DNA of 64,000 nt from Flavobacteriaceae bacterium PS02337. Lineage in GTDB: Bacteria; Bacteroidota; Bacteroidia; Flavobacteriales; Flavobacteriaceae. Below the pieces are notes generated by a model that saw nothing but the letters and a program-made list of their open reading frames with translations, made no database searches and was not told the origin of the DNA. The stretch covers positions 124,001-188,000 of the forward strand of contig JASCOE010000003.1 in the NCBI GenBank assembly GCA_029959285.1, read 5' to 3'. A program made the position numbers and the translations under genes. Below, one piece after another: positions 18,101 through 27,202 of this stretch (positions are counted from its first letter, which is position 1; every line of letters starts with the position of its first letter).

Positions 18101-18134
18101 ATTTAAACGGTTTGTTTTTTTGGTGTGTGAACAT
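15132..18134 (-). CDS. SusC/RagA-type TonB-dependent outer-membrane transporter
   Basis: This 1000-residue protein imports oligosaccharides across the outer membrane together with SusD. It has a signal peptide ending near NIMMNAQ, a carboxypeptidase-regulatory-like domain (VTGKVTSSEDLLGLPGANVY), the conserved VIVVGYGTRKKSDITGSVSS segment, a plug domain with VRVRGGTSIN-like and ATAIYGSRGSNGVIMVTTKK motifs, and a C-terminal barrel ending in RTFTVGLNVKF. It lacks an N-terminal STN domain, in contrast to the second SusC of the window. That fits regulation by the adjacent hybrid two-component sensor and not by an ECF sigma factor. Confidence 0.95.
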   Translation of the reverse strand: MFTHQKNKPFKWCLLISFLLVNIMMNAQERKVTGKVTSSEDLLGLPGANVYIKNSSVGGSTDMDGNYSVIVGEKNAVLVFNFVGFQTIEIPVGNKTVINVSLKPDTKALDEVIVVGYGTRKKSDITGSVSSVTAKELTAYPLLNAEQALQGRAAGVSVMTNNGGEPGAPVKIRVRGGTSINASGDALIVVDGFAGVSMPAPQDIASIEVLKDASATAIYGSRGSNGVIMVTTKKGKPGKPVIEFSNSTSIQSVNNKLHLLNADQFAAYRKSFTTHTQGPANSDWQDIIYRDGMISNTQLSFSGGSEDVKYYVSGTYFNQDGVVINSGIDKYTIVANLEANLTPKLKVGLNNFTSKQNKEGIISQTGAGGTGAAGVIAAAYRFMPDKGIYNADGTYTTTAPIGDDIDNPYATAMENILETVSIVNRNNFFAQYQITKDLDFKTTLGLTDSNSQTGRFIPSTLIAGKNIKGEASVNNTRFSSFLTENYLTFKREIIEKGMLTVLAGYSYQKNKNESSYAASRGFLTNTNSYRNLGAGTVFLKPDSNLSETELISAFGRLNFDYDDKYLLTFTARRDGSSSFSKNYKYGTFPSGAIGWNISKENFLKDSKTVSNLKLRASYGATGNPSIGAYSTLSRFSEIYDVSGDVIVNAVQLTSLDNPNLKWETSYQQDYGIDLGLFDNRISITADYYKTITKDLLFNRPLPGVSGIASQLQNVGELENKGWELGINTKNFIGSDFTWSTSFNISSNKNKVLKLADNKDLLINSAPGHFLATESQILRIGQPVGSFFGFIYDGVIQQGETVLPGNFETVAGGEKFRDVNGDGKLDSQDKTIIGNPNPDFIFGFNNDFTYKNLDLNIFFQGSQGNQILNYTLMELASGNNNATTEVLDAWTPTNTDTNVPANAARTKRITSRFVYDGSYIRLKNISLGYSLDEKFVSKMGLNKVRFYISAQNLWTITDYPGTDPETNYLNDTNSRSNTNLGLDYGGYPNVRTFTVGLNVKF

Positions 18135-18256
18135 TCATTTTGTGGTTTAAGTTAATAAGTTAGAAAAGGTAGAAAAGCAACAAACTCATTCCGATTATCA
18201 TAATGACAAACAGAATTTGAAGCAATATGAAGTTTGATTTCTTGATTTTCATATCG

Positions 18257-18264
18257 CAAATGTA
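18257..18264 (-). promoter_or_regulatory. Candidate -7 box (TACATTTG) of the susC-susD transcription unit
   Basis: Read on the minus strand, TACATTTG matches the Bacteroidetes TAnnTTTG consensus. It lies about 120 bases before the susC start and just after the regulator's terminator. A TTTTTTG run lies 24 bases further upstream, slightly long for the usual spacing. Confidence 0.4.
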
Positions 18265-18289
18265 GAAGCCACAAAAGAAATAGAAATAC

Positions 18290-18325
18290 AAAAAAGGGTA
18301 TCTAATAATACAGATACCCTTTTTT
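18290..18325 (-). terminator. Terminator of the hybrid sensor gene
   Basis: AAAAAAGGGTATCT (18290-18303) and AGATACCCTTTTTT (18312-18325) form a 14-bp stem with an 8-base loop, 24 bases beyond the regulator stop. It separates the regulator transcript from susC. Confidence 0.85.
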
Positions 18326-18348
18326 AAGCCTTTAAATACGCGGATTTT

Positions 18349-21300
18349 TTAAATTGTTGCCGAAGATTTATAAAATTTGTCGGCATATTGAGTTGGAGTT
18401 TCTCCATATTTTTTCTGAAAGCATTTGCTAAAATATTTCGGATTATTGAAACCGACTTTGTAGCTAACTTCAGAAACGTTCAATTTATTTTGTTCTAATA
18501 ATTGAGCGGCACGTTTTAATCTTATTTCATGAATAAATTCATTTGGAGTACAATTGGTCCAAGCTTTAATTTTTAAAAATAACATGGTTCGGCTGACACC
18601 TAATTCGGAACAGAAAAACGGAATATCGAATTGTTCATTCGAAATATTTTCTTCTACAATTTTAAATGCTTTTTTCAATAATTCTTCATCTAAAGAAGAA
18701 ACCGTAATTTCTGACGGGATAAAACTGTCTTCACTTGAAAATTTGATTCGTAAACGTTCTGTTGTATTTAATAGATTTTTTACGCGAAGTTTAAATTCCA
18801 TTAAATTGAATGGTTTACTGATGTAATCGTCTGCGCCGCTTTCTAATCCTTCAAATTTATAAACCAATGAAGATCTAGACGTTAATAAAATTACGGGAAT
18901 ATGACTGGTTTTGAGGTTTTCCTTGATTTTAGAACACAATTCAGTTCCAACCATTTCGGGCATAATGACATCACTAATAATCAAATTGGGAACAAATTTC
19001 ATCGCTTTTTCTAATGCAATTTTCCCATTTTCGGCTTCAATAATGTTGTAATCTTTTTTGAGTAAGTTTTTCATGAACTTTCTCAAAACCTTATGATCTT
19101 CAACCAATAAAATGGTTTGTTTTTCGTCGTTTACAATTAAATCTTCAATGTCTTCATTTTCGATTATTTCAGAAGGTTGAAGTTGAGCATTATATTGTTC
19201 AATATCATCGCTAATTCTAAAATCTGAAATAATTTCACTGTCTAAAAGATGTTCTCTTCCAAGCGGTAAAGTCACTTTAAAAATCACGCCTCCTGTATTT
19301 TTGTTCGTAACGTCGATTTTTCCTTTATGAAGTTCTACAATGTTTTTTACTATTGAAAGTCCGATTCCTGTTCCTTTGTTATAGTTTTTCTGAACGTTAT
19401 TGTGCATCGGAATTTCAAAAAACAAATCAAAAACCTTATCAATATGTTCAGCAGCAATTCCAACTCCAGAATCTTCTACGGCAATAAAAAGATTTTCTTG
19501 ATCGTGATTGATTTTAATATGAATAGAACCGCCTTTTGGAGTATATCTAAAGGCATTTGAAATCAAATTATAAAAAACACGTTCGAGTTTATAACGATCA
19601 TAATAAACCAGAATTTCTTCGTTTTCAGTTTCAAAAGTATAATCGTAACCGCCATCTTTGGCATATTCAATAAAAGACAAAAAGATTTCTTTGGTAAATT
19701 TGACAATATTTCCGTTCGCCGATTCCAACGAAACTTGATGATTTTCGAGTTTTCTAAAATCCATTAAACGGTTAATCAAACTCAAAAGATGATTGGCGCT
19801 TCCTTCAATAACGAGAAGCTTTTTGTACATTTCGTTAGTTCCGTTATAATCGGCTAAAATTTGCTGTAATGGTCCTAAAATCAAAGTTAAAGGTGTTCTG
19901 AATTCATGCGAAATATTGGTGAAAAAATCTAGTTTTAATTTATTATTTTCTTCAATTCTTTGCGTTTCCAGATATTCTAATTCGAGTTTTTGTTTCAATC
20001 TGGCTTTCGATTTCATAATCCAAATTAAACCGTATAAACCTAAACCAATTACAATTCCGTACAATAAAAATGCCCAAATACTGCGCCATGGAGCAGGATT
20101 TACAACTACAGTTAAAGTTGTTGGAGTTTCGTTCCAAACGCCGTCATTATTCGCGCCGCGCACTTCAAAAGTATACGTTCCCGGATTTTGAATTGCAAAA
20201 TTGGCTTCACTGTTTTTGGTTGTGGTCCAGTTATTTTCTAAACCGACCAAACGATAACTGTATTGATTGTTTTTGGATCGAATGTAATTTGGAATCGCAA
20301 AATTGATCGAGAAATTGGCTTTGTCGTAATCTAAAGTAATCGTATTGGTAAAACCGATACTTTGCTCTAAAATTCCGTCTTTATCATGCGCGTTGATGAT
20401 TTCGTTTTTAATTTTTAAATCGGTAATTAAAACCTGCGGTGCATAATTATTTAAGGAAATTTTTGATGCGTCAAAAAATGTTGCACCAGAAGGACTTCCA
20501 AAGTAAAATTGATTTGAACCTAATTTTAATGCCGAATTATCGTTGAATTCATTACTCGCTAAACCGTCTTTCTGATCGTAAATGACAACCGATTTTTTAG
20601 TTTGATTGTATTTTATAATGCCTTGATTTGTACTAATCCATATATTTTTATCGTCGTCTTCTAAAATAGAATGAATAGAAGTGATAACAGTATTTCCGAT
20701 TTTAAGATTGATTCGGTTAAATTTTTTTCCATCAAAATAATGCAATCCTTTTGCTTTTGTTCCGACCCAGATTTTGTTTTGAGAATCTTGAAATAAAGTC
20801 AGAATATCATCGCCAGACAAAGCCGAATGATCGTAAAAGAAATGCTGAATGGTATATTTTTTTGTGTTGAAATTTCGAAGCGGAATACGATTCAGACCAT
20901 TTTGTGTTCCAATCCAAAGTGAGTTTTGTTTATCGACCAAAAGCGTTCGGATAATATTATTGGTTAAAAAAACAGGTTTTGTATTATCGTTTCCAATGCT
21001 TTCAAATGTTTTATCAATCGTGTTGTAACGAATCAAACCTTTTCCGAAAGTTCCAATCCATAAAATGGAACCTTCCGTTTTAAGCGAATAAACACCAGTT
21101 TCCTTCAATGATGCCGTTAAATCTGGCGCAATTCTATTGTCTTCGATTCTTTTAGAAATAGTATTGTAAGCCGATAATCCTTTAGAAAAAGTACCAATCC
21201 ATAAAATGTGATCTTCAGAAAGACACATCGCTTTAATATCATTTTTATTGGTTTGTCCAGTTTTGCTGTTAATGTAATTTACGGCTTCAGAATTTTTATT

Positions 21301-22440
21301 GTAAATCGTGATTCCGCCGCCTTCAGTTCCAAAATAAACGTTCTGATTTTTATCGGCAATTATCGAACTTACAACATCAAAACTCATTGGAATCTTTTTC
21401 GAATTCTGATTGTAATTCGAGAAATTTACGTTCGAAACGTCCCAAAGATTTACGCCTTTGTAGTAACATCCAATCCAAATCGAACCTTTTTTATCCATAA
21501 AAACAGATTTTACTTTGTCGATTCCGTTGCTATTATTGCTATTATTGATTTCCTGCAGGCTTTTATCTTTTCCTAAAATATAAATTCCGTCATAAGCACC
21601 AATCCATAAATCGCCGTGATTGTCAATTACTAAAGAGCGAATGTCAGTATTGATTTGATTGTATTTCTCATTTGGTAAAAAAGAAACAAAACTTTTCTGT
21701 TTTTGATCGAATTTTAAAAGACCTTTATTTTTTGTTCCGACCCAAAGATTGCCGTCTTTTTCTTCAATAACAGATTGAACTGTCAATAAATCAACTGCAT
21801 TTAGAGGATAATTTTTAAAGAATAATTTACCGCTTTTTCGACCTGTCAATTGACATAAACCTTTTGTAGTTCCAATCCAGATTTCGCCTTTTTTGGTTTG
21901 TAAAATGCTCAAAATATTATTGCTCGGAAGGGTAGAAGCATCATCATCAGAATGAAAAACAGAACTAAACAATCCCGATTTTTTATTTAAAATCGTCAAT
22001 CCTTTTGAAGTTCCGAACCAGATTTCACCGCCAATTTCTCTAATGCTCCAAACGGCGTTGTTGCTTATTGTATGATTGGTCTGAGTGTGAAGATATCTTT
22101 TAAAACGGTTAGAAACCGGATCATAACAGTTTAATCCGTTGTAAGTTCCAACCCAGATTTTTCCTGAATTGTCTTCTTCAATAGCTAAAATATCATTGTT
22201 ACTAATAGAATACGGATCAGAAGCGTCGTTTCTGAAAACAGTAAATCGGCTTCCGTCGTATTTATTCAGACCGTCGCGCGTTCCAAACCACATCTGTCCA
22301 AATTTATCCTGATGAATGGCAATGACAGAACTTTGCGAAAGTCCGTCGGTTGTAGAGAAATTTTTAAGGCGATATTTATTTTGGGAAAACAGGTTTCCTG
22401 AAATAAAAAGCAAAACCAGAAAGACTATTTTGTATTTCAT
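18349..22440 (-). CDS. Hybrid two-component system sensor/regulator (HTCS) with AraC output
   Basis: This 1363-residue one-protein signalling system has a signal peptide, two seven-bladed propellers made of repeated WFGTRDGLN, WVGTYNGLN and WIGTFGKGL-like units, and a Y_Y_Y domain (about 700-780). A membrane segment follows near 787-809. The histidine kinase has FFTNISHEFRTPLTLI (His near 845) and the ATP-binding GIGLSIVKNIVELH. The receiver has IISDVIMPEM (phospho-Asp near 1155) and the C terminus is an AraC-type DNA-binding domain with VGFNNPKYFSKCFQKKYG. In known HTCS proteins the periplasmic part binds an oligosaccharide of the target glycan. Position beside susC makes this the specific activator of the locus. 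Confidence 0.94.
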   Translation of the reverse strand: MKYKIVFLVLLFISGNLFSQNKYRLKNFSTTDGLSQSSVIAIHQDKFGQMWFGTRDGLNKYDGSRFTVFRNDASDPYSISNNDILAIEEDNSGKIWVGTYNGLNCYDPVSNRFKRYLHTQTNHTISNNAVWSIREIGGEIWFGTSKGLTILNKKSGLFSSVFHSDDDASTLPSNNILSILQTKKGEIWIGTTKGLCQLTGRKSGKLFFKNYPLNAVDLLTVQSVIEEKDGNLWVGTKNKGLLKFDQKQKSFVSFLPNEKYNQINTDIRSLVIDNHGDLWIGAYDGIYILGKDKSLQEINNSNNSNGIDKVKSVFMDKKGSIWIGCYYKGVNLWDVSNVNFSNYNQNSKKIPMSFDVVSSIIADKNQNVYFGTEGGGITIYNKNSEAVNYINSKTGQTNKNDIKAMCLSEDHILWIGTFSKGLSAYNTISKRIEDNRIAPDLTASLKETGVYSLKTEGSILWIGTFGKGLIRYNTIDKTFESIGNDNTKPVFLTNNIIRTLLVDKQNSLWIGTQNGLNRIPLRNFNTKKYTIQHFFYDHSALSGDDILTLFQDSQNKIWVGTKAKGLHYFDGKKFNRINLKIGNTVITSIHSILEDDDKNIWISTNQGIIKYNQTKKSVVIYDQKDGLASNEFNDNSALKLGSNQFYFGSPSGATFFDASKISLNNYAPQVLITDLKIKNEIINAHDKDGILEQSIGFTNTITLDYDKANFSINFAIPNYIRSKNNQYSYRLVGLENNWTTTKNSEANFAIQNPGTYTFEVRGANNDGVWNETPTTLTVVVNPAPWRSIWAFLLYGIVIGLGLYGLIWIMKSKARLKQKLELEYLETQRIEENNKLKLDFFTNISHEFRTPLTLILGPLQQILADYNGTNEMYKKLLVIEGSANHLLSLINRLMDFRKLENHQVSLESANGNIVKFTKEIFLSFIEYAKDGGYDYTFETENEEILVYYDRYKLERVFYNLISNAFRYTPKGGSIHIKINHDQENLFIAVEDSGVGIAAEHIDKVFDLFFEIPMHNNVQKNYNKGTGIGLSIVKNIVELHKGKIDVTNKNTGGVIFKVTLPLGREHLLDSEIISDFRISDDIEQYNAQLQPSEIIENEDIEDLIVNDEKQTILLVEDHKVLRKFMKNLLKKDYNIIEAENGKIALEKAMKFVPNLIISDVIMPEMVGTELCSKIKENLKTSHIPVILLTSRSSLVYKFEGLESGADDYISKPFNLMEFKLRVKNLLNTTERLRIKFSSEDSFIPSEITVSSLDEELLKKAFKIVEENISNEQFDIPFFCSELGVSRTMLFLKIKAWTNCTPNEFIHEIRLKRAAQLLEQNKLNVSEVSYKVGFNNPKYFSKCFQKKYGETPTQYADKFYKSSATI

Positions 22441-22464
22441 AGCATTTGAATTTTGGTGAAGTTT

Positions 22465-22608
22465 TTTGCCACAGATTTCACAGATTAAAAGGATTTTTTA
22501 GCCACGAATTCACTAATTTTTTGAATTTAATTTTTTAATATTCGTGAATTCGTGGCTAATCTTAACACAAAGAAATTAATCCTTTTAATCTGTGAAATCT
22601 GTGGCAAA
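22465..22608. repeat. Nested perfect inverted repeats upstream of the HTCS gene
   Basis: Outer arms of 31 bases (22465-22495 and 22578-22608, containing GCCACAGATTTCACAG) and inner arms of 16 bases (22498-22513 and 22544-22559, containing GCCACGAATTCAC) are all exact. They occupy most of the gap between the lyase-like gene and the regulator gene, so any HTCS promoter lies in or beside them. Confidence 0.9.
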
Positions 22609-22617
22609 TATTTTAAC

Positions 22618-24246
22618 CTATTTTAATCGTTTTTGCAGTTGATAATCGTATAAAGACGGAATTTTTTCAATTGGCACATTCAAAAACTCAATATACGGAT
22701 CGATATCATATTTGATTTCAAATTTTGTATTTCCGTCAACACCAATAATTCTGGCTAAAGCGCCGTCTTTCATTCCATACAATAAAACCGGTTTTGATGC
22801 GTCTGGATTTTCAACTTGAACGTTTAGATTCCAAAACGTACTGCAAGGTCCGTGTGAAGGTTTCCAATAATCTGCGCCGCCGCCGCCAAATACCGCGTAA
22901 CTATTATTTTTATCTGCTTTTACATGAACGGTAATATTGTCAAACAAATTCTGGTGATTTGCTCCCGAATGCTGATCTAAAACTGGATCTGTAAAAATTT
23001 CGCAGTTTTTGTAAACGTTCTTAGTTGCAAAAGTGTTGAAACTTAACGGATGAACAGCTGAATTATAAATTTTCAGGTTCTTAACCAAAATATTATGAAC
23101 ACCACCTAAAGTTACGGTATAATGTGCTAAATGTGGTCCATCGGTCGTAATATCTTGAATGGTAACGTTAGAAACTTCTTCGGCTAAAATACCGCTGTCA
23201 GCGTTGGTGATTTTTACATCTTTAACCCAACTATTGAAAAGACGCGTTAAGAAAATACCGTTATTTCCAGGTTCCACGTGATGTGCAACTCTCGGAATAT
23301 CTGGAAAAGTAATGCGAAGATGTTCAATTCCGACTTCGTTTAAATGTTTCCATTCTACCAATTGAGCTTGATAATTTGGTTTAATCGAAATAGTTAAGGG
23401 CGTTTTTAAAGTAATTTTTGAACCAGAAATTTTAGTGATTTCAACTTGCTGTCTCACAATCGGAAGTTTTGGAAATTTCCAATGATGAGAACCGGGTTTT
23501 ACTTTTGCACCTTGATATAAATCTTTGATGATTTCGCCGTTTTCACCGTCTTTATTGAACAGTTGCAACTCAACAACATCTCCAACTTTCAAACCTTTTA
23601 CATCTGAAACATTGATGATATGTTCTCCCATTTTTCCTGAACTGATTTTTGCTAATGCTGTAGATTCAGGTTCGTATTTATCGAGATACGATTTTACGCG
23701 TTCGCCCGGAACCTGCGTCCAGATAAAACCGCCAGACCACGCGTATTGGGAAAAAGGAAGATCGATATTGTTTTCAGCTTCACGTTGTCTTTTGTCGAAA
23801 GTGGTTAGGTATTCGCGAAGTTCGGCCAAAACTTCAGAATCTTTAAGATACATCATTGGTCTTGGACAATAGATTTCAGTTCCGTTTTCTGCAGAACCTG
23901 TACCGCGAAGAACAAAATTGCTTCTTTCGATGTAAAGAATATCGCTGAGAATAATTTTTCCTGCAGGTAATTGTAAAATTACATTTCCATTAATTGCATT
24001 TGCGGCTTTAAAAGCTTTTAAAAGTGCTTTCGAATCGTCTAATTCATCATTTGCTTTTACGCCAAAATCTACTGCATTAATAATTTTTCCATTTGATTCT
24101 GGAATTTGGCTTTCGCCGAAATGATAACCTGCATAACTAAAATCTGGGAGATAGTTTGTTTTTGAAGTAATAATTTTAGGTAATTCCTGCGCCAATGTAA
24201 TATTTACAACGAGGCTGCAAAAGACAATTATGGCTGGACGAATCAT
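22618..24246 (-). CDS. Secreted right-handed beta-helix protein, candidate polysaccharide lyase
   Basis: The 542-residue protein has a signal peptide ending near NITLAQ and then an AVDFGVKANDELDDSKALLKAF segment typical of pectate-lyase-3/parallel beta-helix proteins. Later repeated turns (VKDVKITNADSGILAEEVSNVTIQ is one such region, around residues 330-360) support a right-handed beta-helix. I do not recognise the exact family; DUF4955-like Bacteroidetes proteins are the closest I can name. Because the locus has a GH88 hydrolase, which needs lyase products, and no other lyase, this is the best candidate for the depolymerising enzyme. A glycosidase or epimerase activity is possible, as the fold also hosts those. 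Confidence 0.65.
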   Translation of the reverse strand: MIRPAIIVFCSLVVNITLAQELPKIITSKTNYLPDFSYAGYHFGESQIPESNGKIINAVDFGVKANDELDDSKALLKAFKAANAINGNVILQLPAGKIILSDILYIERSNFVLRGTGSAENGTEIYCPRPMMYLKDSEVLAELREYLTTFDKRQREAENNIDLPFSQYAWSGGFIWTQVPGERVKSYLDKYEPESTALAKISSGKMGEHIINVSDVKGLKVGDVVELQLFNKDGENGEIIKDLYQGAKVKPGSHHWKFPKLPIVRQQVEITKISGSKITLKTPLTISIKPNYQAQLVEWKHLNEVGIEHLRITFPDIPRVAHHVEPGNNGIFLTRLFNSWVKDVKITNADSGILAEEVSNVTIQDITTDGPHLAHYTVTLGGVHNILVKNLKIYNSAVHPLSFNTFATKNVYKNCEIFTDPVLDQHSGANHQNLFDNITVHVKADKNNSYAVFGGGGADYWKPSHGPCSTFWNLNVQVENPDASKPVLLYGMKDGALARIIGVDGNTKFEIKYDIDPYIEFLNVPIEKIPSLYDYQLQKRLK

Positions 24247-24291
24247 GTTTTTGTGGTTTTTGTGGTTAGTTAGTTTTTTGATTTTGCCGCG

Positions 24292-24463
24292 AAAGCGCTA
24301 ATTCACAATTTTTTATTTCACGCAGATTTAAAAAGATTTAAGCAGATACACGCAGATAATTTATTCCTATAAAATCTGCTATAATCTGCCGAATCTGCGT
24401 GAAAAAATCTTTTTAACCCCCTTTAATCTGCGGATTAAAAAAATCTTCGTGTTTTAGCGCTTT
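24292..24463. repeat. Nested inverted repeats between mannonate dehydratase and lyase genes
   Basis: Outer arms AAAGCGCTAA (24292-24301) and TTAGCGCTTT (24454-24463) enclose arms TTTCACGCAGATT (24317-24329) and AATCTGCGTGAAA (24392-24404). The element spans most of the gap and is built like the one at 22465-22608 but from different words. Confidence 0.8.
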
Positions 24464-24476
24464 AAAGCGAAACCTT

Positions 24477-25661
24477 TTATAATGATCGTTTGATCCCCAA
24501 TTCTAGTCCGCGTAATTCTGCAAGTCCTCTTAAACGGCCAATTGCAGAATAACCTGGATTTGTTTTTTTCTTCAAATCATCCAACATTTGATGTCCGTGA
24601 TCGGGACGCATTGGCAATTTGCTGTTATTTCTTTTTTCAACTTCCAAAATTGCTTTTACAACTTCATACATATCAACGTCGCCTTCAAGATGATTTGCTT
24701 CGTAAAAACTTCCTTCTTCGTCGCGTTGTGTGCTTCTTAAGTGAATAAAATTCATTTTATCGCCATGACGTCTTACAATTCCAGGCAAATCATTATCGGC
24801 ACGAACACCGTAAGAACCCGTACACATTGTAAATCCGTTTGATGGAGAAGGAGCAGCATTCATTAATTCGATCAAATCTTCTTCTGTACTTACCACTCTC
24901 GGTAAACCTAAAATAGGATAAGGAGGATCGTCAGGATGAATCGCCATTAAAACTCCTTTACTTTCTGCAACAGGAATAATTTCTTTTAAAAAGTGAAAAA
25001 GATTATTCTTTAAAGCCTGTCTGTCAATATGATTGTAAGCGCTTAAAGTAATTAAGAAATCTTCAACTGAATATACTTCTTCAGCACCTGGAAGTCCCGC
25101 CAAAATATTTTGTTGCAATTTTACTTTATCTTCTGCAGTCATTGCTTCAAAATAACTTTTTGCTTTTTGAGTCTGTTCTTCAGAATATTCTTTTTCTGCG
25201 CCCGGTCTTTTCAAAATATACAATTCAAAAGCCGCAAAAGCATTAATGTCAAAACGTAAAGCTTTAGAACCATCTTCAACTGTATAAGACAAATCTGTTC
25301 TTGACCAGTCTAAAACGGGCATGAAATTATAACAAACGCATTTAATGCCGCACAAGGCCAGATTACGAATGCTTTCTTTATAATTTTCAATATATTGAAG
25401 ATAATTTCCAGTTTGTTTTTTAATGTCTTCATGAACCGGAATACTTTCTACAACCGACCAAGTTAAACCTGAAGCACCTTTTTTAGGATCACCGTTTTCA
25501 TGCTCGATTTCAACTTTTCTTTTAATGATTTCATCAATGCTCCAAACTTGTCCATTTGGAATATGGTGTAAAGCTGTTACAATTCCGGTTGCTCCAGTTT
25601 GTGCAATATCTTGTAAAGAAACAGGATCATTTGGTCCGAACCATCTTAATGTTTGTTCCAT
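24477..25661 (-). CDS. uxuA: D-mannonate dehydratase
   Basis: This cytoplasmic enzyme converts D-mannonate to 2-keto-3-deoxygluconate in glucuronate breakdown. The 394-residue length equals that of E. coli UxuA. The N terminus [20 protein letters not shown] and the [10 protein letters not shown] segment are family signatures. Metal-ligand segments include [32 protein letters not shown] and [11 protein letters not shown], with [11 protein letters not shown] near the C terminus. It lies 23 bases from the SDR gene and is co-transcribed with it, so the pair performs reduction of fructuronate and then dehydration. Confidence 0.93.
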   Translation of the reverse strand: MEQTLRWFGPNDPVSLQDIAQTGATGIVTALHHIPNGQVWSIDEIIKRKVEIEHENGDPKKGASGLTWSVVESIPVHEDIKKQTGNYLQYIENYKESIRNLALCGIKCVCYNFMPVLDWSRTDLSYTVEDGSKALRFDINAFAAFELYILKRPGAEKEYSEEQTQKAKSYFEAMTAEDKVKLQQNILAGLPGAEEVYSVEDFLITLSAYNHIDRQALKNNLFHFLKEIIPVAESKGVLMAIHPDDPPYPILGLPRVVSTEEDLIELMNAAPSPSNGFTMCTGSYGVRADNDLPGIVRRHGDKMNFIHLRSTQRDEEGSFYEANHLEGDVDMYEVVKAILEVEKRNNSKLPMRPDHGHQMLDDLKKKTNPGYSAIGRLRGLAELRGLELGIKRSL

Positions 25662-25684
25662 TTTATGTAATATTTTTTATGTTT

Positions 25685-26497
25685 TTAAATACTTGTAGCA
25701 GCAAAACCGCCATCCACTTTTAATGTAATTCCGGTTACGAATTTTGACATATCGCTGCATAAAAATAAAAGTGCGCCGTCAATATCTTCTGGCGAACCAA
25801 ATCTTCCCATTGGCGTATGATCGATAATTTTTTCTCCTCTTGGCGTTAGTTTTCCTTCTGGAGTCAGTAATAAAGCACGATTTTGTTCTCCGATGAAAAA
25901 ACCTGGAGAAATAGCATTTACACGAATTCCTTCGCCATATTTAGAAGCCAATTCAACCGCCATCCATTGTGTGAAATTATCAATTGCTGCTTTTGAAGCT
26001 GAATAACCAACAACTCTTGTCAAAGGTCTTTGCGCCGATGCCGACGAAATATTAATGATATTTCCTGATTTCTGCTTTGCAAAAAGTGCTGCAAAAACTT
26101 GTGAAGGAAGCATAGTTCCGATAATATTCAAATCGATCACTTTTTGCAAATCATCAGTTTTCATATCGTAAATAGCTTGATCTGGCTGAATTGTCGCGCC
26201 TGGCATATTTCCGCCTGCGCCATTTATTAAAATGTCAAGACGACCGTATTTTTCAACGATAAAATCTCTCGCTTTTTCTATTTCTTCTTTAATTAAAACA
26301 TTCGCCTGAACAGCAAAACCTTGTCCGCCATTTGCTTCGATTGTTTTTACAGTACTTTCAGCTTTTTCAAGAGATTGTGAAACGATTCCGACAATAACGC
26401 CTTGTTTGGCTAATACATTTGCAAAATTGCTTCCTAAAACTCCGGCACCGCCCGTAATCAGTGCAATTTTTCCTTTTAGATTAAATATTGAATCCAT
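25685..26497 (-). CDS. uxuB: SDR-type D-mannonate oxidoreductase (fructuronate reductase)
   Basis: The enzyme interconverts D-fructuronate and D-mannonate with NAD(P)H. The 270-residue short-chain dehydrogenase has the nucleotide motif TGGAGVLG (15-22), the INGAGG motif at 91-96, and the catalytic Tyr165 and Lys169 in GYSASKAA. Segments SPGFFIGEQNR and DHTPMGRFGSPEDI resemble the SDR UxuB of Bacillus and not the longer polyol-dehydrogenase UxuB of E. coli. The gene is followed by uxuA and preceded by the KDPG aldolase gene. KduD is a related alternative; the GAGGNMP and FFIGEQNR patterns favour mannonate oxidoreductase. Confidence 0.82.
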   Translation of the reverse strand: MDSIFNLKGKIALITGGAGVLGSNFANVLAKQGVIVGIVSQSLEKAESTVKTIEANGGQGFAVQANVLIKEEIEKARDFIVEKYGRLDILINGAGGNMPGATIQPDQAIYDMKTDDLQKVIDLNIIGTMLPSQVFAALFAKQKSGNIINISSASAQRPLTRVVGYSASKAAIDNFTQWMAVELASKYGEGIRVNAISPGFFIGEQNRALLLTPEGKLTPRGEKIIDHTPMGRFGSPEDIDGALLFLCSDMSKFVTGITLKVDGGFAATSI

Positions 26498-26535
26498 TTA
26501 TTTTTATAATTTATTATTTTGTTTGAATTTGAATT

Positions 26536-27198
26536 TTAACCTCTTATCGTTTCAATTAAATCCAAAACCCTTTTTGTTTCTTTCTCAATTGTATCGTAAG
26601 CTTCGTAATCCATAACTTCTTTACTGATTAATTTACTTCCCATTCCAACAGCAGAAACTCCGGCTTTGAACCACGTTTCAATACTTTGTCGAGTAGTATC
26701 TACGCCACCAGTTGGCATAAAAATTAAATTAGGGAAAACATCTTTGATTCCGCTCATAAAATCAGGTCCAAGAATATTTCCAGGGAAAAGCTTAATGAAT
26801 TTAACTCCAGCATTTTCAGCCGCAATAATTTCGGTTGGTGTCATACAACCCGGAGCGTACAAAACTTCTTTTCCTATTAAGAAAGAAGCCACTTCAGGAA
26901 CAAATCCTGGACTTATAAAAAAATCAGCTCCAGCTAAATAATAGGTTTCTGCTTGCGCTAAGTTTTTGATGGTTCCAATTCCTAAAAGCATTCCTGGCAT
27001 TTCAGCATTTCTTATTTCAATCATTTTTTTGAAATTAAAAAGTGCTTCTGGACCACGGCTTGTATATTCTACGGCTCTAATTCCGACATTGTAAAGTGTT
27101 TTTAAAATAGCAACACTTTTGTTTTCATCCGCGTTAAAATACAACGGAAGCATTCCTTGTTTTAAAATGACTTCAATCGAGTTCTGAATTGTACTCAT
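26536..27198 (-). CDS. eda: KDPG/KHG aldolase
   Basis: This aldolase cleaves 2-keto-3-deoxy-6-phosphogluconate to pyruvate and glyceraldehyde 3-phosphate, the last step of uronate catabolism. The 220-residue protein has Glu44 in VEYTSRGP, the GIGTI segment at 73-77 and the Schiff-base Lys136 in FIKLFPGNILGPDF. The PTGGV phosphate-binding motif follows at about residue 182. It starts 4 bases after the stop of the YhcH-like gene, a tight operon link. No KDG kinase gene is present in the window, so that step must be encoded elsewhere. Confidence 0.93.
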   Translation of the reverse strand: MSTIQNSIEVILKQGMLPLYFNADENKSVAILKTLYNVGIRAVEYTSRGPEALFNFKKMIEIRNAEMPGMLLGIGTIKNLAQAETYYLAGADFFISPGFVPEVASFLIGKEVLYAPGCMTPTEIIAAENAGVKFIKLFPGNILGPDFMSGIKDVFPNLIFMPTGGVDTTRQSIETWFKAGVSAVGMGSKLISKEVMDYEAYDTIEKETKRVLDLIETIRG

Positions 27199-27202
27199 AA
27201 AA

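Noticed and set aside
25685-26497. KduD (2-dehydro-3-deoxygluconate 5-dehydrogenase) as identity of the SDR
   Set aside because: The GAGGNMP and SPGFFIGEQNR segments and its position beside uxuA fit the SDR mannonate oxidoreductase better; it remains a minor alternative.
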